Part shown: one piece after another, positions 1 to 4,855 of the stretch
How positions within the stretch are numbered: the first letter of the stretch is position 1
How the letters are laid out: every line of letters starts with the position of its first letter
Assembly (NCBI GenBank): GCA_937901625.1
Contig: CALDIE010000284.1
Span: 1-5,101 of the forward strand
Length of the DNA: 5,101 bases
Direction: 5' to 3'
From: an uncultured Lachnospiraceae bacterium
GTDB taxonomy: Bacteria > Bacillota > Clostridia > Lachnospirales > Lachnospiraceae
Notes under the pieces: generated by a model
What the model was told of the DNA's origin: nothing
Seen by the model: only the letters and a program-made list of their open reading frames with translations
Database searches by the model: none
Position numbers and translations under genes: made by a program

Positions 1-489
1 TCCGATCTCTTCTATGGGTTGAACGGCCCCCATCTCGTTATTCGTATGCATGATCGAAACCAGGATGGTTTCCGGCGTGATCGCGCTTTTTAATTCCTGT
101 GGATCGATCTGTCCTTTCTCATCCACCGACAGGTAGGTCACACGGTATCCATCTTTTTCCAGATGCTGCATCGTCTGTAAAATGGCGGGATGCTCGATCT
201 TAGTGGTGATCAGATGTTTTCCGCTGCGGCAGTATCCTTCGGCGATTCCCATAAGCGCCCAGTTGTCACTCTCCGTTCCGCCGGAAGTAAAATAAATATC
301 CGAAGGTGATACCCGCATCGTATCCGCGATCGTCTTTTTCGCGTTTCGTATAACCGCTTCTGCATCCACACCCCTGTGGTGGGCGCTGGCAGGATTTCCG
401 TAGTGTTCTCTGTACACCCGTGCCATCTCCTCCACTACTTCATCGTAGGGTCTGGTCGTCGCGGAATTATCCAAATAAATCTCTGACAT
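1..489 (-). CDS. nifS: Cysteine desulfurase, NifS/IscS family (N-terminal 163 residues; C-terminus beyond window)
   Basis: This is a PLP-dependent enzyme that removes sulfur from L-cysteine, giving alanine and an enzyme persulfide used for Fe-S clusters, thiolated tRNA or cofactors in the cytoplasm. Family signatures seen in order are YLDNSATT (residues 5-12), GNPASAHHRG (31-40), FTSGGTESDN (67-76), KIEHPAIL (97-104; H100 corresponds to the histidine that stacks on PLP) and MHTNNEMGAVQPI (147-159). The PLP lysine and the catalytic cysteine loop lie beyond the left edge, so an intact active site cannot be confirmed. The ATG at 487-489 is preceded by GAGAGGA at 495-501 with a 5-nt gap. The gene follows rsmE in the same direction, 156 bp away, with a terminator-like hairpin between them. 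An imperfect hairpin (504-528, arms ACGG/CCGT plus AAAAC/GTTTT) sits just upstream of the ribosome binding site. The family is certain. Which paralogue it is (housekeeping, or dedicated to tRNA or NAD synthesis) cannot be told, so the symbol is a family label. Confidence 0.93.
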   Translation of the reverse strand, partial: MSEIYLDNSATTRPYDEVVEEMARVYREHYGNPASAHHRGVDAEAVIRNAKKTIADTMRVSPSDIYFTSGGTESDNWALMGIAEGYCRSGKHLITTKIEHPAILQTMQHLEKDGYRVTYLSVDEKGQIDPQELKSAITPETILVSIMHTNNEMGAVQPIEEIG

Positions 490-577
490 TCTTATCCTCT
501 CTTACGGGAAAAACTTTTCGTTTTCCGTCTGTTCTTGTTCAAAACCGCTCCCGTACGGAACCGGTCCATAGGCACAC

Positions 578-601
578 AAAAAAGGGGCATCTTTGACCCT
601 T
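578..601 (-). terminator. Intrinsic terminator downstream of rsmE
   Basis: Read on the minus strand, AAGGG (601-597) pairs with CCCTT (586-582) around a 10-nt loop and runs straight into a T-tract (583-578). The stem is only 5 bp, so this is a modest terminator. It lies 45 bp past the rsmE stop and would separate rsmE from the desulfurase gene. On the plus strand the hairpin is followed by no comparable T-run, which supports the minus orientation. Confidence 0.6.
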
Positions 602-645
602 ACATCATTTTATCACTTACTGCTCACGGAAAAAAGCGGATTCTT

Positions 646-1428
646 TCAGATTGTTTCCAAACTAAACATCAAAACGGATATTAATGCCATTCCCGCCGTC
701 TCCGTTCGAAGGATCCTTCTTCCCAGAGAGATGGGGCGGATCCCGTTTTGAAGCGCGATCTCAACCTCTTCCTCTTCAAAACCGCCCTCCGGTCCGATCA
801 TGATACCGATCTTTGGTTTGGACGCGCCGCCCTCTTTTTGCAGGTACTTACCTGCCAGCGCCCTGACCTCTTCCAAAAACAAGGCCGCGCCATCCATCCC
901 TTCTTCCAGTTCATAGGGGATCACGCAAAGATCCATCTCCTTAGCCATATCGATCGCGTTCTTAAAGCTCACCGGCTCGCTGATCTGCGGGATCACGGCA
1001 CGCTTACTCTGCTTTGCCGCCGATTCGCTGATCGAGCGCCAGCGCTCCGTCTTATTCTTTGCCTTTTTTTCATCCAGTTTCCCAACCGCGCGTTTGGTAC
1101 TTACCGGAACGATACCACACGCTCCAAGTTCAACGGATTTCTGGATGATCAGCTCCATCTTGTCGGCTTTGGGCAATCCTTGAAAAAGGGTGATCTCTGC
1201 CGGGAGCTCCACCCCGTCTTTTTTTATAAACATGATCTTTGCCCTTACTTTATCCGCCGTGATCTCCGTGATCTCGCAACGATACTCATCGTCCGAAACA
1301 CCGTTTCCGACAGAGATCACTTCACCCGGTTTCATCCGGAGAACATTTTTGATATGATTGACATCTTCACCCAGAATGAGGATCTCTTTTTCTCCGATCA
1401 TACCGGGTTCCACAAAAAAATGCTGCAT
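646..1428 (-). CDS. rsmE: 16S rRNA (uracil1498-N3)-methyltransferase RsmE
   Basis: RsmE is a SPOUT-class, SAM-dependent enzyme that makes m3U at position 1498 of 16S rRNA (E. coli numbering) in the small ribosomal subunit. The 260 residues are slightly longer than the usual 240-250. The N-terminal PUA-like part begins MQHFFVEP and carries HIKNVLRMKPGE (25-36). The SPOUT domain shows FQGLPKADKMELIIQKSVEL (82-101), SISESAAKQSKR (132-143), GPEGGFEEEEVE (212-223) and ISLGRRILRTETA (233-245). The last two form the trefoil-knot SAM site and look intact. The ATG at 1426-1428 lies 2 bp after the stop of the MocR-like gene. Its ribosome binding site, AGGAGA at 1437-1442 (8-nt gap), is inside that gene's last codons, so the two are cotranscribed and probably translationally coupled. 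A long reading frame on the opposite strand is an antisense shadow. Confidence 0.96.
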   Translation of the reverse strand: MQHFFVEPGMIGEKEILILGEDVNHIKNVLRMKPGEVISVGNGVSDDEYRCEITEITADKVRAKIMFIKKDGVELPAEITLFQGLPKADKMELIIQKSVELGACGIVPVSTKRAVGKLDEKKAKNKTERWRSISESAAKQSKRAVIPQISEPVSFKNAIDMAKEMDLCVIPYELEEGMDGAALFLEEVRALAGKYLQKEGGASKPKIGIMIGPEGGFEEEEVEIALQNGIRPISLGRRILRTETAGMALISVLMFSLETI

Positions 1429-1430
1429 TT

Positions 1431-2522
1431 TTATTCTCTCCTGATCCTGCGACGCACCCTGTTAATGTGCCGTTCAAAATTCCCGCTGTCTATAAATTCC
1501 GCGATCACATACTGTTCAAAGACCGGTACGGTACAGGAATAAAAGCCCAGACGTTCTGTATACGCCTCCATTAATGAATCCGGCAGGATCATGTAGCCGA
1601 TACGCATCGACGGCGCGATCGTACGGTTAAATGTATTCATGTAGATGACCCGCCCGTCCGGATCCATCCCGTAGACCGTATCCTTTGCCTTTGATGAGAT
1701 CGTAAACTCCGAGTCATAATCGTCCTCTATGATGATCCCGTCTCTCTCCATTGCCCATCGGATATACTCCATTCTTTTTCCGGCAGTCGCCGTGATCCCC
1801 GAAGGGAAACTGTTAAACGGCGTTATATGAAGATATTTTGCCTTTGCTTTCGAAAGCGCGCCGGAGGGGATCCCTTCGTTTCCCATGGGAAGCTTCTCGC
1901 AACATATCCCGTTTGCCTCATAGACTAACTCTATCTTTTCGTAAGAGGGATCTTCTATAGCCACACATTCACCGGCTCCGATCAACTGCGCTACCATAAG
2001 ATACAGATATTCGGTTCCCGCTCCGATGATAATGTTCGAAGGTAAAACACTCATTCCCCGGCTTCTCTTTAAGTAGGCCGCAAGCGCCTCCCGAAGCCGC
2101 AGGCTTCCGGAGTTTTCCGTCTTTAACAGGAGATCTTCTCCGCATTCCGAGATCACCTTCCGCATGGTCTTCGCGAAAAGGGGGAAGGAAAGACTTAAGG
2201 ACGCATCCGCTAACTGCCTGCGTTCCTTTTTCGTCGCGCCTTTGGAAGAAGTATCCTTGACCGCTGTCCGGTAAAGTTCATTTTCCCGGTAGATCACGTA
2301 GTAGCCGCTTCTTTCTTTCGCGCAAATATAACCTTCTTCACACAAAAGATCATAGCAATGCTTTGTAGTGATCACACTGGTATCCGTTTCCGAAGCCAGC
2401 AGACGCTTGGACGGCATTTTCCCACCATAGGGAAATACGCCTCCTACGATATCCCGGCGTAAAAGAAGATAGAGCTGTTCATAGGCCGGTTTATCCGAAG
2501 TTTTGTCGATCACATAGTTCAT
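1431..2522 (-). CDS. Short MocR-type (GntR HTH + aminotransferase-like) regulator lacking the PLP lysine
   Basis: MocR proteins are transcription factors with a GntR winged helix fused to a fold-type-I aminotransferase domain that senses PLP or an amino acid. Residues 1-75 hold the winged helix (KMPSKRLLASETDTSVITTK, 35-54; GYICAKERSGYYV, 64-76), followed by a linker to about 105. The aminotransferase-like part includes SGSLRLREALAAYL (138-151), IIGAGTEYLY (165-174) and IIEDDYDSEF (264-273). Where the family has T-F-S-K, this protein reads TFNRTIAPSMRIGY (297-310): the Schiff-base lysine is R300 (codon CGT, 1623-1625). It ends at 363 residues (FERHINRVRRRIRRE) against roughly 450-490 for the family, so the C-terminal small subdomain is missing. 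I chose the ATG at 2520-2522 because GAGGTG (2526-2531) sits just upstream; a GTG at 2526-2528 lies inside that ribosome binding site. It is divergent from the ECF transporter gene and probably controls it. It could be a shortened functional subfamily or a decaying gene. Confidence 0.88.
   Translation of the reverse strand: MNYVIDKTSDKPAYEQLYLLLRRDIVGGVFPYGGKMPSKRLLASETDTSVITTKHCYDLLCEEGYICAKERSGYYVIYRENELYRTAVKDTSSKGATKKERRQLADASLSLSFPLFAKTMRKVISECGEDLLLKTENSGSLRLREALAAYLKRSRGMSVLPSNIIIGAGTEYLYLMVAQLIGAGECVAIEDPSYEKIELVYEANGICCEKLPMGNEGIPSGALSKAKAKYLHITPFNSFPSGITATAGKRMEYIRWAMERDGIIIEDDYDSEFTISSKAKDTVYGMDPDGRVIYMNTFNRTIAPSMRIGYMILPDSLMEAYTERLGFYSCTVPVFEQYVIAEFIDSGNFERHINRVRRRIRRE
1437..1442 (-). 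promoter_or_regulatory. rsmE ribosome binding site embedded in the upstream gene
   Basis: AGGAGA on the minus strand lies 8 nt before the rsmE ATG and overlaps the final arginine codons of the MocR-like gene. Those last residues (RIRRE) are thus partly dictated by the ribosome binding site, which is relevant to why the regulator stops here. Confidence 0.8.
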
Positions 2523-2547
2523 AGGCACCTCTTTCGATCCGCTTTCA

Positions 2548-2580
2548 TCTGGTTATATAAAAAAGTTCATTTCTGGTGAT
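2548..2580. repeat. Direct repeat TCTGGTkAT x2, candidate regulator operator
   Basis: TCTGGTTAT (2548-2556) and TCTGGTGAT (2572-2580) match at 8 of 9 positions, 24 bp apart start to start, a little over two helical turns. They lie immediately upstream of the transporter's -35 element and just past the predicted start point of the regulator gene. Binding there could activate the transporter and repress the regulator. MocR proteins such as GabR bind direct repeats, so this is a reasonable operator candidate. A weaker relative, TTGGTGT, occurs at 2608-2614. Confidence 0.45.
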
Positions 2581-2581
2581 T

Positions 2582-2608
2582 TTTACAGGTTCAGTATAAG
2601 CGTATACT
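2582..2608 (+). promoter_or_regulatory. Candidate promoter of the ECF S component gene
   Basis: TTTACA (2582-2587) and TATACT (2603-2608) resemble -35 and -10 boxes of the housekeeping sigma factor. The spacer is only 15 bp, shorter than the optimal 17, so the promoter is probably weak on its own and may depend on an activator bound at the direct repeats just upstream. The predicted start is near 2615, giving a leader of about 57 nt. Confidence 0.5.
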
Positions 2609-2621
2609 TGGTGTCAGTCAA
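2593..2621 (-). promoter_or_regulatory. Promoter of the MocR-like gene (and probably rsmE)
   Basis: On the minus strand TTGACT (2621-2616) and TATACT (2598-2593) are separated by exactly 17 bp, with one mismatch from consensus in each box. This is the best promoter in the window. The predicted start near 2586 leaves a leader of about 64 nt before the ATG at 2522. Its -10 box is one arm of the perfect inverted repeat AGTATA-AGCG-TATACT (2593-2608); the other arm is the -10 of the opposing transporter promoter. Confidence 0.7.
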
Positions 2622-2671
2622 ACAGATCCATCAACCCGGGCATTACTACACGGAAAGGAGGATATATCCCT

Positions 2672-3208
2672 ATGCCTCAGACAAAAGTTTTTCGTCATTC
2701 CACCAAGGCAGTGACCATGACCGGTCTTTTTATGGCAATGACCATCATGCTAAGTTCTTCCATTTTCAGTCTTCCCGTTCCGGGCGGACATCTTTACTTT
2801 AACGATATGGTGATCTGTACCGCATCGATCCTTTTAGGCGATCCCGTATTGGCCTTCATAGCAGGCGGCATCGGATCTTTCCTTGGCGATATGTTATTCT
2901 ATCCGGCTCCGATGTTTGTATCCCTGGTCACCCACGGACTGCAGGCTGTTGTGATCTCTCTTTGCTCAAAGCATCTGTTTAAGGATCATCCTGTGCTCGC
3001 TTCCGGGATCGGTGTCCTGCTCGGTGCCGTTGTCATGGTAACCGGCTATACTTTGGGACGCGCATTTGTCTACAGCACCCTGGAGACATCCCTGATCAAA
3101 CTTCCTTTCGAATGTGTGCAGGCGCTTGTCGGTGTTGTCATCAGCATGCTCCTTTGCTGGAAGTTTAAGTTGGTTCACCTTTACCGTTCGTTTGTAAATG
3201 ATAACTGA
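2672..3208 (+). CDS. ECF transporter S component (substrate-binding membrane subunit), vitamin specificity uncertain
   Basis: S components are small membrane proteins that bind a vitamin and dock on the shared EcfA/A'/T energising module, which is usually encoded elsewhere. The 178 residues show about five to six hydrophobic segments (roughly 14-36, 44-57, 60-77, 82-101, 108-128 and 145-165), typical in size for the family. Motifs match the Pfam ECF-ribofla_trS-like group: GGHLYFNDMVI (38-48), ILLGDPVLAFIAGGIGSFLG (53-72), a THGL turn (87-90) and LPFECVQALVG (144-154), the usual P-x-x-x-x-Q end motif. The start at 2672 is supported by AAAGGAGG (2654-2661) with a 10-nt gap. The gene is transcribed alone, divergent from a MocR-type regulator and closed by a strong terminator. 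MocR control often goes with vitamin B6 genes, so pyridoxine/pyridoxal uptake (PdxU-like) is my best guess. Hydroxymethylpyrimidine or another vitamin is possible. No EcfA or EcfT gene is present here. Confidence 0.85.
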   Translation: MPQTKVFRHSTKAVTMTGLFMAMTIMLSSSIFSLPVPGGHLYFNDMVICTASILLGDPVLAFIAGGIGSFLGDMLFYPAPMFVSLVTHGLQAVVISLCSKHLFKDHPVLASGIGVLLGAVVMVTGYTLGRAFVYSTLETSLIKLPFECVQALVGVVISMLLCWKFKLVHLYRSFVNDN

Positions 3209-3247
3209 TCTAACTCTCTGCCTTCCTAGTACAGTAACAGACCAAAC

Positions 3248-3297
3248 CTCCCTGTCGTGTAAGCCTTATCCCATACATTTACGCGACGGGGAGTTTT
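3248..3297 (+). terminator. Strong intrinsic terminator of the ECF gene, overlapping the end of prmA
   Basis: CTCCCTGTCGTGTAA (3248-3262) pairs with TTACGCGACGGGGAG (3279-3293) over 15 bp in the plus-strand RNA, counting two G-U pairs, around a 16-nt loop; TTTT (3294-3297) follows. In the minus-strand RNA the same two positions become C-A mismatches and no T-run follows, so the element is directional and serves the transporter gene. The right arm is the stop codon and last four codons of prmA. I see no terminator for prmA itself in 3209-3278. Confidence 0.85.
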
Positions 3298-4271
3298 CCT
3301 GTAACACTTCTCCACTCTCCCTGCGTACGGATATCCAACACTTCAAATCCGGCGGCACGCATGGTATCCGCTACCGAATCTTCTTTTCCCTCGATGATCC
3401 CGGATGTGATAAATACCCCGCCCGGCTTGATATGAGCCTTTACAACCGGCGTTAGGGCTACCAGAACGTCTGCCAGGATGTTGGCCACCACGATATCGTA
3501 TTTTCCGTATCCAACCGCATCCTGTGTTGCTTTATTGTCAATGATATTGCCGATCATCATTTCAAACTGTTCCGGCGAAATACCGTTTTTCTCACAGTTA
3601 TCGCGCACCGCATCGACCGCGCAGGGATCCAGGTCCGTTCCGACCGCGTGCTTGGCGCCGAACATCAAAGAAAGGATGGCCAGTATACCGCTTCCGGTTC
3701 CCACATCCAAAAGCTCCGTCTCGGGAGTGATATGTTTCCGGAGCTGCCTGATGCACAGCTGTGTCGTCTCATGCATTCCCGTTCCGAAGGCTGTCCCGGG
3801 ATCAATGCGCAATGTCATCCGGTCCTCATCCTCCGGCTTTATATCCTCCCAGGAAGGAATGACCAGAATATCATCAATATAAAACTGGTGAAAAAACTGC
3901 TTCCAGTTGTTGATCCAGTCCAGGTCCTCCGTCTCGCTGACCGTGACACTCCCCTCGCCGATATCGCAGAACTGCCTCAGGTCGTCTAACTCCGCGCGGA
4001 TCCGCCCGATCATCGTATCCGTATCGGTGACCTCATCCGCTACGAGCAGTGTGCCGTCATCCTGCTTCTCCACAAAAAAATTAAGATATGCCACGCCGTC
4101 ATCCTCCGGTCCGTCGGGCAGGATGTCCACAAACATCTGCTCCTTCTCCAGCGCGGTGAGAGGTATCTTATCCTCGATCTGCGCGCCCTCCAGACCGATG
4201 TCATAGAGGGTGCTGATAATGATATCTTCCATATCCGTCACAGTTTTTATACGGAATTTTACCCATTTCAT
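3279..4271 (-). CDS. prmA: Ribosomal protein L11 methyltransferase PrmA
   Basis: PrmA is a class I SAM-dependent methyltransferase that trimethylates lysines and the N-terminus of ribosomal protein L11 in the cytoplasm. The 330 residues are a little over the usual 290-320. The N-terminal L11-recognition domain starts MKWVKFRIKT and contains the W-x-x-x-W-K-x-F-type segment WINNWKQFFHQFYI (119-132). The catalytic domain has IDPGTAFGTGMHETTQLCI (156-174), motif I LLDVGTGSGILAI (187-199), acidic TDLDP (212-216) and the N-x-L-A motif VVANILADVLVAL (261-273). All look intact. The ATG at 4269-4271 overlaps the stop of the upstream reading frame as ATGA, and AAGGAG (4280-4285, 8-nt gap) lies inside that frame, so translation is probably coupled to it. 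The gene converges with the ECF S component gene, and its last 15 bp double as the right arm of that gene's terminator. Confidence 0.96.
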   Translation of the reverse strand: MKWVKFRIKTVTDMEDIIISTLYDIGLEGAQIEDKIPLTALEKEQMFVDILPDGPEDDGVAYLNFFVEKQDDGTLLVADEVTDTDTMIGRIRAELDDLRQFCDIGEGSVTVSETEDLDWINNWKQFFHQFYIDDILVIPSWEDIKPEDEDRMTLRIDPGTAFGTGMHETTQLCIRQLRKHITPETELLDVGTGSGILAILSLMFGAKHAVGTDLDPCAVDAVRDNCEKNGISPEQFEMMIGNIIDNKATQDAVGYGKYDIVVANILADVLVALTPVVKAHIKPGGVFITSGIIEGKEDSVADTMRAAGFEVLDIRTQGEWRSVTGKLPVA

Positions 4272-4627
4272 AGCTGTTGCTCCTTCTTTTCCATATTTTT
4301 GAAACCGGTTATCCGGCTTGACTGTTCAAATAATTCACATGCCATAAAACCCACAAGCGCGATGCAGCCCCAGATCGCCAGTGTGTTGTCCGCCGGAAGC
4401 GGGCTGTTTGCGGTCAGTCTGGTCAGGATCTCTCCGCTCAGATCACTGTTTCCGAGGTTCCCGCTGTCCGGATCCGTCCGGTCTGTTGCCGGCATTGACA
4501 ATCTCGCTTTTTTCAAACACTGCATATTTTCGTCCGTGACATAGACCCCGCAGGGCGGATCCTGCACAACACTCAGATTCGTCAGGCGGTACGCATAGAC
4601 CGCTCCGCGCTTTACGCGCAGATTTAA
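4268..4627 (-). other. Foreign C-terminal tail of the rlmB chimera; resembles the end of a sortase-anchored surface protein
   Basis: Residues 74-192 of the chimera are not RlmB. Residues 80-118 (such as GAVYAYRLTNLSV and GVYVTDEN) look like a beta-rich surface domain. They are followed by a Thr/Asp/Ser/Gly/Asn-rich linker (120-147). Next comes SPLPADNT (148-155), which resembles a degenerate LPxTG or P-K-T-A-D-N sorting motif. A hydrophobic segment follows (LAIWGCIALVGFMACELF, 156-173; positions 4328-4381), then a Lys/Arg-containing end (174-192). This is the order of a sortase cell-wall anchor, but the motif lacks its threonine-glycine and the fusion has no signal peptide, so anchoring is not expected. 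The alternative is a badly diverged RlmB end, which I find less likely. Confidence 0.4.
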
Positions 4628-4846
4628 GATCACTCCCTGATGATGCCCGGTCTCAGACATCTGATCGAGCCGCTCTCTTGCGACCTGCTTTACCTCAACG
4701 CCCTGTTTTTTTGCCTCTCTTGTGATAGTCTTTATCGGTCCGTCAAAACTGTCCCTCTGTACAAAAATCCGCTCCACGGTAGTATCTCCGCGCAGCGCCT
4801 CTATCACGACATTTCTGCCCTCTATTATCGATGTCTCGTCTCTCAT
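4268..4846 (-). pseudogene. rlmB: Truncated rlmB fused in frame to an unrelated membrane-anchored tail
   Basis: RlmB methylates the 2'-O of G2251 in 23S rRNA. It needs an N-terminal substrate-binding domain and a C-terminal SPOUT catalytic domain, about 240-280 residues in all. Residues 1-73 here are a normal SpoU-type substrate-binding domain: IIEGRNVVIEALRG (7-20), VERIFVQRD (24-32) and SETGHHQGVI (64-73). After residue 73 (about position 4627) the match stops. The catalytic motifs (LDGIxDPxNLGAIIRTA, GxEGxG, IPMxGxxxSLNVSVA) are absent in this frame and I did not find them in the others. Instead there are 119 residues of different character, described separately. The start is well supported: ATG 4844-4846 after AAGGGGGA, 9 bp behind mrnC, the usual mrnC-rlmB order. 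The frame stays open to prmA with a 4-bp overlap. It cannot encode an rRNA methyltransferase. It is most likely a deletion or recombination product kept open by chance or for coupling to prmA. Confidence 0.75.
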
Positions 4847-4855
4847 CTGTCCCCC

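Noticed and set aside
549..560. Near-palindrome TCCCGTACGGAA between rsmE and the desulfurase gene
   Set aside because: It has no loop, no T-run and only one copy; it may be an operator but nothing supports that.
748..1542. Long plus-strand reading frame of 264 codons opposite rsmE
   Set aside because: It is antisense to a clear rsmE, rich in Arg/His/Leu/Phe as expected of a reverse-complement shadow, and has no ribosome binding site or recognisable motif.
2660..2669. Palindrome GGATATATCC overlapping the ECF ribosome binding site
   Set aside because: It is too short, with no room for a loop, to sequester the site convincingly.
2609..2671. Riboswitch in the ECF gene leader
   Set aside because: The leader is only about 57 nt and shows no TPP, FMN, THF or cobalamin consensus core; control by the divergent regulator is a sufficient explanation.
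3478..4206. Overlapping plus-strand frames opposite prmA
   Set aside because: They are Ser/Pro/Arg-rich shadows of the prmA coding strand with no family resemblance.
4268..4627. RlmB catalytic domain hidden in another frame (simple frameshift)
   Set aside because: I translated the other minus-strand frames after the break; they soon meet stops and show no SPOUT motifs, so a single indel does not explain the loss.
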